20,952 bases of DNA from Lachnoclostridium sp. (GTDB lineage: Bacteria; Bacillota; Clostridia; Lachnospirales; Lachnospiraceae): assembly GCA_003445895.1 (NCBI GenBank), contig DMCD01000276.1, positions 1-20,952 of the forward strand, given 5' to 3'. The position numbers and the translations under genes are program-made. Positions 1-7,127 of the stretch are shown piece after piece. The stretch's first letter is position 1. Every line of letters begins with the position of its first letter. Under the pieces are notes generated by a model. That model saw only the letters and a program-made list of their open reading frames with translations. It was not told where the DNA came from and ran no database searches.

Positions 1-56
1 CCGTGGTCGATATGGGCGATGATACAGAAATTTCTTACTTTGGACTGGTCTGTCAT
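1..56 (-). CDS. lepA: Elongation factor 4 (LepA), N-terminal fragment
   Basis: Only the first 18 codons and part of the 19th lie in the window; the gene runs off the left edge. The minus strand reads MTDQSKVRNFCIIAHIDHG. This matches the start of LepA, the ribosome-associated GTPase that promotes back-translocation, and it includes the beginning of the G1/P-loop region (AHIDHG, normally followed by KST). The ATG at 54-56 is preceded by an AGGAGAG ribosome binding site about 7 nt upstream. This housekeeping gene marks the chromosomal boundary of the catabolic locus and is transcribed away from it. The peptide is short, but the RNFxIIAHIDHG block is very characteristic. Confidence 0.88.
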   Translation of the reverse strand, partial: MTDQSKVRNFCIIAHIDH

Positions 57-209
57 GTATTTTCTCTCCTGTCCGTTCGCTTCCCACCGGCCGTCAGAAT
101 ACTCCTCCTCTGCCGTCAGGACATAATACTACAAATACAAAGAATACCATTTCCGGGGCAAATTTGCAACGGTGTCTCTGCGAATCCGCCGGCGGGCTGA
201 AACAAAAAA

Positions 210-230
210 CTGCAGGACCTCTTCCTGCAG
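210..230 (-). terminator. Hairpin with U-tract in the lepA upstream region
   Basis: CTGCAGGA (210-217) pairs with TCCTGCAG (223-230) around a 5-nt loop. Read on the minus strand, the stem is followed directly by TTTTTTGTTT, the form of an intrinsic terminator. No minus-strand gene ends just to its right, so it may be a leader attenuator for lepA or a barrier to transcription entering lepA. The structure is clear and its role is inferred. Confidence 0.5.
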
Positions 231-238
231 TTAAAAAT

Positions 239-261
239 TGCACATTTTCCCAAAGTGTGCA
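239..261. promoter_or_regulatory. 23-bp dyad upstream of LysR regulator 1 (candidate operator)
   Basis: TGCACA (239-244) and TGTGCA (256-261) are the outer arms of a nearly perfect inverted repeat. Ten of 11 pairs match if one G:T is allowed, and the centre is 250. It lies 37 bp before the LysR 1 start codon, just ahead of an AT-rich stretch with TATAAA (266-271) that could be the -10 box. A site there would cover the -35 region, which fits autorepression by a LysR-type protein. Binding is inferred. Confidence 0.4.
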
Positions 262-297
262 ATGATATAAAAAACGAATCAGGAGGCTCCTGCGCCC

Positions 298-1263
298 ATG
301 TTTAACAACTATCATTACTTCATCGCCCTGGCGGAGGAGGAAAACATCTCCCGCGCCGCCGAAAAGCTCTTCATCTCCCACCAGTGTCTGAGTAAATATC
401 TGAAAAACCTGGAGGCAGAGTATAATCTGTCCTTTTTTGACCGGACTCCCTCGCTCCGGCTTACGCCGGCGGGACAGGCCATGCTGGAGACCCTCCGGCA
501 GGTAGATTTTCTGGAGCAGAATCTCAACAGCCAGCTGGATGATATCCGGTTCTCCAAGAAGGGGAAAATCCGCCTCGGCGTAACGGAAGGCCGTTCCCGC
601 ATCGTCATCCCGGATGTGATCGCCCAGTTCAGAAAGATGTATCCCGAGGTGGTGCTGGAAGTAAAATATGCCGATTCCGTACATCTGAGTGACCTGGTGC
701 TGAAAAATGAGCTGGACCTGGCCCTCATGAACCGGAACGACTTCAATCACAGCCAGCTTTCCTTCCGGGTGCTTCTGAAAGAACAGCTGTACCTGGTGAT
801 CTCCGAGCCTCTGCTTCGCCAGTATTTCCCGAAAGCATGGCCGGACTGTCTGGGATCCTTTAAAAAGGGCGTAGATCTTGCGAAATTCACGGAGGTTCCC
901 TTTATCATGCTACAGAAGGGCTTAAGCTCCCGGGACTGCATCGAATCCTACCAGCGTGCCCGCGGCATCCACCTGAACTGCACCATGGAGCTGCTGCAGC
1001 CGGACCTCTGTTACATGATGACGGCAAGAGACTACGCGGCCAGCTTCTGCTGGACCATGTATCTCAGCCAGATCCGGCAGATCAATTCCGACCCGCTGCT
1101 CTCCCATCTGTACGCATTTCCAATCCGCGGTCTCCGGGAGACCAATGAGGTGGTGCTCATCACACTGCTGGGCAAAAAGCTGCCCGGATACGGAAGGGAC
1201 CTGGTCCGTCTTCTGGAGACGGACTGCCAGGCCTTCACGAACCCGGGCATAATGGATTTATAA
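298..1263 (+). CDS. LysR-type transcriptional regulator 1
   Basis: The 321-residue protein has a typical LysR winged helix-turn-helix at residues 1-60 (RAAEKLFISHQCLSKYLK is the helix-turn-helix core), followed by a co-inducer binding region (about 90-300) with the usual first-strand pattern GKIRLGVTEGR. LysR proteins mostly act as tetrameric activators that sense a pathway metabolite. The ATG has an AGGAGG site at 281-286. Its DNA-binding region is almost the same as that of the second LysR gene at 13796, so the two probably recognise the same DNA. The gene converges on the PrpF-family gene with an 18-bp gap. It is the best candidate, together with its paralogue, for the regulator reading the CAAC-N5-GTTG sites at 8054, 10649 and 20718. 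The inducer is unknown. Confidence 0.9.
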   Translation: MFNNYHYFIALAEEENISRAAEKLFISHQCLSKYLKNLEAEYNLSFFDRTPSLRLTPAGQAMLETLRQVDFLEQNLNSQLDDIRFSKKGKIRLGVTEGRSRIVIPDVIAQFRKMYPEVVLEVKYADSVHLSDLVLKNELDLALMNRNDFNHSQLSFRVLLKEQLYLVISEPLLRQYFPKAWPDCLGSFKKGVDLAKFTEVPFIMLQKGLSSRDCIESYQRARGIHLNCTMELLQPDLCYMMTARDYAASFCWTMYLSQIRQINSDPLLSHLYAFPIRGLRETNEVVLITLLGKKLPGYGRDLVRLLETDCQAFTNPGIMDL

Positions 1264-1281
1264 GTTCGGTTTTTCAGGCCA

Positions 1282-2460
1282 TTATTCTCTTACGTAGACA
1301 TAACCTTCCATGATTCTTCTGGCGGTTCTGTCCAGGTTGCCGCTGAGAACAGTGTGGGTGCCGTCCGCATTGTCCTGAAGGTCTGCGTAGGCATCCATGA
1401 TGCCCCAGGGATGACCGATGCGGATGTGGGTGGCGTGGTTGTCCGGATGCTTTCCATCGCCGCAGACAATCTCGTTCACGATGGTGCCCGGGGTGTTGGC
1501 TGCCGTCACGGTGCAGATGGCACCGGTACCCATGTAGGCGTCAATCATGTGCATGCCCACGGAGAAGAGACGTCCGACGATGTCCACATTCTCCGCCGCG
1601 ATGGCCTTGCCGCTTCCGGCTGTGTAGTCTACCGGCTTTCTGGCAAATGCGATCTTCGGCAGGGTCTGGCTGTTTTTCTTCGCATCCTCAAGGTCCTTTG
1701 CAAAGCCCAGGGTGATGGCGCCGGTGCCGCGGATGATCTCCAGAATCCGGCAGATTTCATCACAGTTGGGAAGTGCGTGGAACTGGGAGGGAATCTCGGT
1801 ACCGGTCACGCCGAAGTCCTCCGGGTGCACAAAGATAACCGGATTTGCCGCATCCACAAAGCTGTACTCGTAGGTCTTGCCCTCGATCTCGATGGTATCC
1901 TTCGCGTTGCCGGTGGGAAGAAGCTTTCCGGAAGCAGCGCCCTGGGGTCCCACGAACTTAAGGGTAACCTTCGCCGCGGTGCCGGGAACGCCGTCAATGG
2001 CGAAATCGCCCTCGGTCACGGCTTTTCCGTCCTTTACCGGAACCACCTCGATGATTTCCTTCTGGGTGTTGGTATTGAAGATATGGACCTCGGTGAAGGG
2101 CTCCTTCGCCTCCACCAGTCCCTCATCGATGGCATAGGGGCCGACAGCGGAGGAGATATTGCCGCAGTTCATGGTCTTGCCGACGATGGGATTGTTCACA
2201 TCCACCTGGCCGAAATCGTAATCCACATCGATGCCGGGGCGCTCGCTCTTCTTGATGACCGCCACCTTGCTGGTGGAAGTGTTGGCGCCGCCCATGCCGT
2301 CGATCTGGCGGCGGTCCGGGGAACCGAAGGCGGACAGGATGACCCGGTCTCTGGCCTCCACATCCTGCGGAAGATCCTCATCCCGGAAAAATACTGCCTT
2401 GGAGGTGCCGCCTCTCATGTATACGCAGGGAATCTTTTTATTTCTCTTATATTCAGCCAT
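1282..2460 (-). CDS. PrpF / methylitaconate isomerase family protein
   Basis: The protein has 392 residues, the normal length for the PrpF family (diaminopimelate-epimerase fold). Members shift a double bond in unsaturated acids: methylitaconate delta-isomerase (Mii), aconitate isomerase, oxalomesaconate tautomerase (GalD/LigU) and AcnD-associated PrpF. Family blocks seen are MRGGTSKAVFF near the N-terminus, DGMGGANTSTSK and MNCGNISSAVGP. Lys65 and Cys99 fall where the PrpF family keeps its conserved Lys/Cys pair. It is the last gene of the operon, 69 bp after citF, with a good AAGGAG site. In this context it probably moves a C=C bond so that the LeuCD-like enzyme can hydrate it (itaconate to citraconate, or trans- to cis-aconitate). 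The family call is firm and the substrate is inferred. Confidence 0.88.
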   Translation of the reverse strand: MAEYKRNKKIPCVYMRGGTSKAVFFRDEDLPQDVEARDRVILSAFGSPDRRQIDGMGGANTSTSKVAVIKKSERPGIDVDYDFGQVDVNNPIVGKTMNCGNISSAVGPYAIDEGLVEAKEPFTEVHIFNTNTQKEIIEVVPVKDGKAVTEGDFAIDGVPGTAAKVTLKFVGPQGAASGKLLPTGNAKDTIEIEGKTYEYSFVDAANPVIFVHPEDFGVTGTEIPSQFHALPNCDEICRILEIIRGTGAITLGFAKDLEDAKKNSQTLPKIAFARKPVDYTAGSGKAIAAENVDIVGRLFSVGMHMIDAYMGTGAICTVTAANTPGTIVNEIVCGDGKHPDNHATHIRIGHPWGIMDAYADLQDNADGTHTVLSGNLDRTARRIMEGYVYVRE

Positions 2461-2478
2461 AGTTTCTTCTCCTTCTCA

Positions 2479-2502
2479 GCCGCCCTTCCGGGCGGCCTTT
2501 TT
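2479..2502 (+). terminator. Plus-strand intrinsic terminator in the citF-prpF gap
   Basis: GCCGCCC (2479-2485) pairs with GGGCGGC (2490-2496) around TTCC and is followed on the plus strand by CTTTTTATT. On the minus strand, the direction of the flanking genes, no U-tract follows. The element therefore faces against the operon. It could stop transcripts reading through from LysR 1 antisense to the PrpF gene, and act as a simple intercistronic hairpin in the operon mRNA. Confidence 0.6.
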
Positions 2503-2529
2503 ATTCTGTATTTTTCTGAACAGATGCTC

Positions 2530-4086
2530 TTATTTCTTAATCTCCCGGATAACGTCGATGACCGTTCCGTCCCGGTACTCTACGATGCATACCACCCGGT
2601 CGGTGGTCTCGATGGGCTTCGGCACGCCGGTGAGCTTCTCCGCCAGCTGCTGCAGCTCCTCGATGGTCACCAGCTTCAGGCTGGTCTTTTCCAGGTCTTC
2701 CTTCAGCTCTGCATAATTCTTGTGCTTCGGATTCAGGGCGATGCCCGCCTCGGTCACCACCGCCGCGATGGTCTCACCCGGCTCGCAGACCGTGAATACC
2801 TTTTTTACAATCGACGGGGTTCTGCCGCGAATCACCGGGATGGTGACGATGGAAATCTGCGCGCCGCCGGCCACATCGGGGCCGCCGCCCAGACCGCCCA
2901 TCATCTCGCCGGAGGAACCGGTCAGGATGTTGACGTTGAAGTCCGTATCCACCTCCAGGGCGCCCAGAACACCGAAGTCTTCCCGGTTCAGGAATCCGCC
3001 CTTGCTGTAGGCATTGGCATAGTCCGCGTTATCAATCTCCAGAACGCCCGGCCTATCGAAGATGGCCTTGGCCGCCACGGCATCGAAGGACTGGCTGCAC
3101 TCTACCACCCGTACCAGACCCTCATCGTACATATCGATGATGGCTGCCGGAATGCCGCCCAGGGCAAAGCTGGCCTTGATGCCCCGCTCCCTTGTCCGGT
3201 CCGCCAGATACTTGGTGGCCGCGATGCTGATAGCGCCGGCACCGGTCTGGAAGGAATAGCCCTCTTTAAACCGGCGGGAGGCGGCAATCAGGTCCGCGCA
3301 GCGCTCTGCAATCATCAGGTCTCTCGGATTCTTGGTAAGACGTGCTGCACCGGCGCCGATCTTCTTCGGGTCGCCGATACTGTCCACCTTCACCACATAG
3401 TCCACGTATTGCTGGGAAATGCTGACGGGCACGCATGGATATTCCACCAGGTTGTCGGTGATGACCACCACACAGCCGGCGTTGTGGGCATCCACAAAGG
3501 CGTATCCCATGGAACCGCAGGCATTCGGTCCAATCTGACCGGTGCAGTTGCCGTAATCATCCGCCGCGGAGGCGCCAATGAAGGCCACGTCAATCTGCAG
3601 TTCTCCCGCCTCAATGGCCCGGGGTCTTGCGCCGTGGGTCCGGAGGATAACCGGATTCTCCAGCTCTCCGGCAAGAACGGCATCGCCCAGCTCGCCGCGG
3701 ATACCGCTGGCTTCGATCCGGTCGATGGTGCCGTCCTTCACGAAATCCACCACCGACGGGTTCTTAATATTAACCACCGCGCTGGGGGCGAAACGAAGAT
3801 GCTTAATGCCCAGCTTCTGAATCGCGGTGAGAACCTGGGTAATGATCTGATCTCCCTCCCGGAAGCAGTGATGGAAGGAAATCGTCATCCCATCGGAAAG
3901 ACCCGAGGCTTTGATGGCCGCTTCCAGATCCGGAAGAAGCTTGGTATCGCCAGGGATCCGGTGTCCCATCACCCGTCTGGTCACCACGGTTTCCTTCGGG
4001 GCTTCTGTTGCATAGGCACCCGCAAAGGGTTTTACTGTATATTCTCCGACTTTTTCGGGAAGTTCCCGTCCGACTGCATTGATCAT
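2530..4086 (-). CDS. citF: Citrate lyase-type alpha subunit (acyl-ACP:hydroxyacid transferase)
   Basis: The protein has 518 residues, full length for CitF. In citrate and citramalate lyases this subunit transfers the hydroxy acid onto the acetylated acyl carrier protein, releasing acetate. The family signature is seen in GHRIPGDTKLLPDLEAA near the N-terminus, the Gly-rich GYSFQTGAGAISIAATKYL region mid-protein, and a late GGLGGGPDVAGGA segment. From memory, typical CitF proteins have GGSGGHxDTAxGA at that last position, so two residues of the loop differ, which may reflect another substrate. The ATG overlaps the citE stop by 4 nt (ATGA) and has a GGAGG site, so translation is coupled. The symbol follows the citrate lyase family. 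Citramalate lyase alpha is an equally good reading. Confidence 0.9.
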   Translation of the reverse strand: MINAVGRELPEKVGEYTVKPFAGAYATEAPKETVVTRRVMGHRIPGDTKLLPDLEAAIKASGLSDGMTISFHHCFREGDQIITQVLTAIQKLGIKHLRFAPSAVVNIKNPSVVDFVKDGTIDRIEASGIRGELGDAVLAGELENPVILRTHGARPRAIEAGELQIDVAFIGASAADDYGNCTGQIGPNACGSMGYAFVDAHNAGCVVVITDNLVEYPCVPVSISQQYVDYVVKVDSIGDPKKIGAGAARLTKNPRDLMIAERCADLIAASRRFKEGYSFQTGAGAISIAATKYLADRTRERGIKASFALGGIPAAIIDMYDEGLVRVVECSQSFDAVAAKAIFDRPGVLEIDNADYANAYSKGGFLNREDFGVLGALEVDTDFNVNILTGSSGEMMGGLGGGPDVAGGAQISIVTIPVIRGRTPSIVKKVFTVCEPGETIAAVVTEAGIALNPKHKNYAELKEDLEKTSLKLVTIEELQQLAEKLTGVPKPIETTDRVVCIVEYRDGTVIDVIREIKK

Positions 4087-4982
4087 CTGTCTGTACCTCC
4101 CACCTTGATTCCTGCTGCTGCCGCCTTTGCCAGTGTGGTTCTCGCCCTAAGCTCCATGGGCTTGTCCACCATGCCGCCGTCCAGAGTGCAGACGCCGGTG
4201 TGATTTTTCGCTGCCTCCTCCAGGGCCGCCAGAACACGCTGTGCATTGCGGATTTCCTTGGCGCTGGGGGTAAAGCAGGCATTCACCGCGTCAATCTGCC
4301 GCGGATGCACGCAGGTCTTGCCGTCAAATCCGAGGGCTCGTGTCATCTCCAGGTCCTGTTTCAGTCCCTCCAGGTCATTCACATCGGAGAAGACCGCGTC
4401 CTGGGCGGAGATTCCGGCTTCCCGGCAGGCCATGAGGATGGCATTTCTTGCATAGAAGATTTCCCAGCCGGGCTTGGTTCTCTGGGCCGTCATGCTGGCG
4501 GTGAAATCCTCGGCGCCCAGGGCCATGGCCACCACCCGGGGGCTTGCCTGGGCGATCTCTCTGGCATTCAGCACGCCCAGATAAGACTCGATGTTGCACC
4601 AGAGCTCAATCTTTCCCACCGGAAGACCCGCCTCTTTCTCAATCTCCGTGATCTTGGCGTCAATCTTCTGTACCTCGGAGGCGTACTCCACCTTGGGAAT
4701 GCGGATGGCATCGGGGCAGGCCCGGACCATCGCCTGGAGGTCCTCCTCCAGCTCCTCGGAGTAGATTCCGTTTACCCGGACAATCACGTACTTGTCCGCC
4801 GGCCGCTGGTACTTCACCATGTTGTAGACCAGGAACCGGGCTGCGTCCTTCTCTCCTGCGGAGACCGAATCCTCCAGATCATACACGATGCAGTCCTCAT
4901 TGTAGAATCCCGCCTGGATCATCTTTACCGGACTGGTTCCGCCGCTGTAAATGGATGTCCGCATCAGTCTTGTCTCACTCAT
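4083..4982 (-). CDS. citE: Citrate lyase-type beta subunit (acyl-ACP lyase)
   Basis: The protein has 299 residues, a CitE/HpcH-aldolase-type TIM barrel. It cleaves the hydroxyacyl-ACP to acetyl-ACP plus a 2-oxo acid (oxaloacetate from citryl-ACP, pyruvate from citramalyl-ACP). Visible motifs are YDLEDSVSAGEKDAARFLVY (about 34-53), VRVN (68-71), NIES (130-133), the metal-site GAEDFT (156-161) and a C-terminal HPRQI. The first strand-loop reads RTSIYSGGTSP, whereas standard CitE has R(S/T)xxFVPGNNP as I recall it, a change close to the active site. The gene overlaps citD and citF by 4 nt on each side and has an AGGAGG site, as expected for subunits made in fixed ratio. Confidence 0.92.
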   Translation of the reverse strand: MSETRLMRTSIYSGGTSPVKMIQAGFYNEDCIVYDLEDSVSAGEKDAARFLVYNMVKYQRPADKYVIVRVNGIYSEELEEDLQAMVRACPDAIRIPKVEYASEVQKIDAKITEIEKEAGLPVGKIELWCNIESYLGVLNAREIAQASPRVVAMALGAEDFTASMTAQRTKPGWEIFYARNAILMACREAGISAQDAVFSDVNDLEGLKQDLEMTRALGFDGKTCVHPRQIDAVNACFTPSAKEIRNAQRVLAALEEAAKNHTGVCTLDGGMVDKPMELRARTTLAKAAAAGIKVGGTDR

Positions 4983-5278
4983 GACGCATCCTCCTTTCTC
5001 CAGTCATAGGAAATCTCCGCCGCCCGGCAGATGGCACATTCCATGCGGGCCCGGATGGCAAAATCCAGGGCTCCTTTATCACGTATATCAACAATGGCAT
5101 TCTCTACGCCGAACTCTGCCAGCACATCCCGCACCGTCTTTTCAATTGCTTCCCCGAACATCGCCTTGACGTCACTCTCCAGAGTCAGAGAGATTCCGCC
5201 CGCGGGATTCGGCTCCAGGGTAATCATAATGTCGCTGGATTCCAGCGTTCCGGCCATGGCCGCTTTCTTCAGTTCCAT
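4979..5278 (-). CDS. citD: Citrate lyase-type gamma subunit (acyl carrier protein)
   Basis: The protein has 99 residues, the usual size for CitD. It carries the 2'-(5''-triphosphoribosyl)-3'-dephospho-CoA arm that CitX attaches to a serine and CitC acetylates. The attachment motif AGTLESSD is present, with Ser14 as the expected modified residue. The conserved DKGALDFAIRARMECAI block lies near the C-terminus. The start has an AAGGAGG site whose first bases overlap the stop of the preceding LeuD-like gene (10-bp gap). Its stop overlaps citE. Placing citD directly behind the hydro-lyase genes ties the lyase to the dehydratase in one transcript. Confidence 0.93.
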   Translation of the reverse strand: MELKKAAMAGTLESSDIMITLEPNPAGGISLTLESDVKAMFGEAIEKTVRDVLAEFGVENAIVDIRDKGALDFAIRARMECAICRAAEISYDWRKEDAS

Positions 5279-5288
5279 GGAAACCTCC

Positions 5289-5804
5289 TTACTTCTGAAT
5301 GGACTTCATGTATGGGAACAGGCCCCCGGCCTGCATGATATCATTTTCCAGGTCGCTCACCGCATCTCCGTGAAGAGTAAGTCCCGTGGTCTCGTCGGTG
5401 ATGCTTCCGGTTTCCATATCCACCGCCAGCGTATCGCCGGTTTTGATCTTTTCTTCTTTGATGGCATCGGAGATGCCGTTTACGAAGAGCACCGGATAGG
5501 CGTTGTTGATGGCATTCCGGTAGTAAATTCTCGAACAGGTCTCCGCCAGGATGCAGGGCACTCCCGCAAACTGGAGGCAGTACACGGCGTGCTCTCTGCT
5601 GGAGCCGCAGCCGAAGTTTCTGCCGGCTACCACGAAATCTCCCGGCTGAACTTCCTTCGCGAAGTTCTCCATTCCCGGATAATACTCGAATGCGTACTGG
5701 GGCATCTGCTTCGGGTCGGTCTCTGCCAGGTACTTGTTATGATAAATCAGGTCGGTATCCACATCGTCGCTGAACACCCAGGCCTTGCCTTTTCTCACTG
5801 CCAT
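5289..5804 (-). CDS. Aconitase-superfamily hydro-lyase, small (swivel) subunit, LeuD-like
   Basis: The protein has 171 residues, the length of stand-alone LeuD/DmdB subunits. It supplies the swivel domain closing the active site of a two-subunit 4Fe-4S dehydratase. The invariant NFGCGSSREHA block is at residues 63-73. The substrate-contacting N-terminal segment reads DTDLIYHNKYLAETDP, unlike the DTDxIxPxRYL form common in isopropylmalate isomerase. Together with the lack of leuA or leuB nearby, this argues against leucine synthesis. Related two-subunit enzymes include dimethylmaleate hydratase (DmdAB) and archaeal-type IPM/homoaconitase and citraconate hydratases. It follows the large subunit by 16 bp and has an AAAGGAG site. 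Confidence 0.87.
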   Translation of the reverse strand: MAVRKGKAWVFSDDVDTDLIYHNKYLAETDPKQMPQYAFEYYPGMENFAKEVQPGDFVVAGRNFGCGSSREHAVYCLQFAGVPCILAETCSRIYYRNAINNAYPVLFVNGISDAIKEEKIKTGDTLAVDMETGSITDETTGLTLHGDAVSDLENDIMQAGGLFPYMKSIQK

Positions 5805-5820
5805 TGTTCTTCTCCTTTCA

Positions 5821-7101
5821 TCATCCCACGTACTTTCTCGGGTCGGTAATTACGCCGTTGACGGCGGTTGCCATGGCTGCCATCGGGCTCATCAGATAGG
5901 TATGGCTTCCTTTGCCGACCTTGCCGATGAAGTTCCGGTTGTTGGTGGCTACGCCCACATCGCCCTTCGGCAGCGCGCCGTAGTGCTCCGCCGTGCACAG
6001 GGAACAGGTGGGATTGGTAAATACTACGCCGGCCCGGAGGAAATCCAGGGCAATGCCGCTCTCCACGCATTTCTCCTGTACCTCGGTGGTGGAAGGTGTG
6101 ATGATGACGCGGGTGGAGGGGCTTACCTTACCGCCGGCGGCCATCAGCACCTTGTGGGCCGCTTCGATATCCTCGAATCTTCCGTTGGAGCAGGAACCGA
6201 TATGTACCTGATCCACGTGGGTTCCCTCGATCTCACTGATGGGTTTTACATTGTCCGGCGCATCCGGACAGGATGCCAGGGGAACCAGATTGCTCACATC
6301 ATAGTGAAGCACCTTTACGTAATCCGCATCTGCGTCCGCCTTAAGGCTCTCGGCCCGTTCTCTCACTTCCTCACCGGCCCGGGATACCAGCCACTCCAGC
6401 ACCTCGCCGGAGGGCATAATCAGCGGCACCTTGCCGCTCATCTCTGTCACCATGGAGCAGAGGGTAATGCGGTCCGCAAGGTTTGCCCTGTCGATGGTCT
6501 CTCCGTAAAATTCCACGGCCAGATAGTCCATGCCGCCGGCGCCCAGGTCTCCAACGATGTAGGTGAGAAGATCCCTCATGCAGACGCCCTTCGGAAACTC
6601 ACCGGTCACTTCAATCTTCATGGTCTCCGGTACCCGGAACCAGCTGGTGCCGGCGATATAAGCTGCCGCCACATCGGAGTTGCCTACGCCTGTAGCAAAT
6701 GCCCCCACCGCGCCGAGAAGGTTCATGTGGCTGTCGGTGCCGAGGATTACATCACCGGGCTTTACCAGACCTGCCTCCAGCATGACGTGCTGGCCGACGC
6801 CGTGATTGACATCAAATACGTGGGGGATTCCCTGCCGTTTTGCAAATTCCCGGATGATCTTCTGGTTATTGGCCACCTTCTCGGAGTGCGCCGGTGCCTG
6901 CAGGTCAAAGGTGTAGGCGATCTTTTCCGGATCCCAGACCTTTGCCTCCATGCCCATCTGCTCCTCAAACTGCAGCACGCAGTTGGCGCCGCCGAAATCT
7001 CTGGCGGAGGCCAGATCCACATTGCACCATACGCGGTCACCGACCTTCACTTCCCGGCCGGAAGCCCGCTCCATAATCTTCATAATCGATGTTTTTCCCA
7101 T
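5821..7101 (-). CDS. Aconitase-superfamily hydro-lyase, large (4Fe-4S) subunit, LeuC-like
   Basis: The protein has 426 residues, the size of the short LeuC/DmdA subfamily rather than the roughly 470-residue bacterial LeuC. The three cluster ligands are visible as GSCSNG (Cys304) and NPTCSLC (Cys366 and Cys369). GTDSHMNLLGAVGAFATGVGNSDVA (about 121-145) is the conserved substrate/cluster-binding region, and DVNHGVGQH sits upstream of it. It reversibly adds or removes water at a C=C bond of a di- or tricarboxylate. In the operon it most likely hydrates the unsaturated acid released by the PrpF-type isomerase, feeding the CitDEF lyase. The ATG has an AAGGAG site, 26 bp after the amidohydrolase. 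The oxygen-sensitive cluster fits an anaerobe. Confidence 0.9.
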   Translation of the reverse strand: MGKTSIMKIMERASGREVKVGDRVWCNVDLASARDFGGANCVLQFEEQMGMEAKVWDPEKIAYTFDLQAPAHSEKVANNQKIIREFAKRQGIPHVFDVNHGVGQHVMLEAGLVKPGDVILGTDSHMNLLGAVGAFATGVGNSDVAAAYIAGTSWFRVPETMKIEVTGEFPKGVCMRDLLTYIVGDLGAGGMDYLAVEFYGETIDRANLADRITLCSMVTEMSGKVPLIMPSGEVLEWLVSRAGEEVRERAESLKADADADYVKVLHYDVSNLVPLASCPDAPDNVKPISEIEGTHVDQVHIGSCSNGRFEDIEAAHKVLMAAGGKVSPSTRVIITPSTTEVQEKCVESGIALDFLRAGVVFTNPTCSLCTAEHYGALPKGDVGVATNNRNFIGKVGKGSHTYLMSPMAAMATAVNGVITDPRKYVG

Positions 7102-7127
7102 GGCTTTTCTCCTTGCTCTGTTCCGCC

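Noticed and set aside
3..200. A 65-codon plus-strand frame at the left edge
   Set aside because: It is antisense to the start of lepA and lacks a ribosome binding site.
1354..4203. A 949-codon open frame on the plus strand
   Set aside because: It runs antisense to the PrpF and CitF genes, which have clear family motifs, ribosome binding sites and operon overlaps. Its translation shows no recognisable domain. The open frame is a by-product of GC-rich codon use.
5289..7101. Leucine biosynthesis isopropylmalate isomerase (leuCD)
   Set aside because: No leuA or leuB is nearby, the large subunit is of the short type, the small subunit has an unusual substrate loop, and the genes are in a lyase operon. 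Only the superfamily name is kept.
1282..7101. The known nicotinate fermentation pathway (Mii plus DmdAB)
   Set aside because: The isomerase and hydro-lyase families match, but the upstream nicotinate enzymes, methyleneglutarate mutase and the single-chain dimethylmalate lyase are not in the window, and a CitDEF-type lyase takes the last position.
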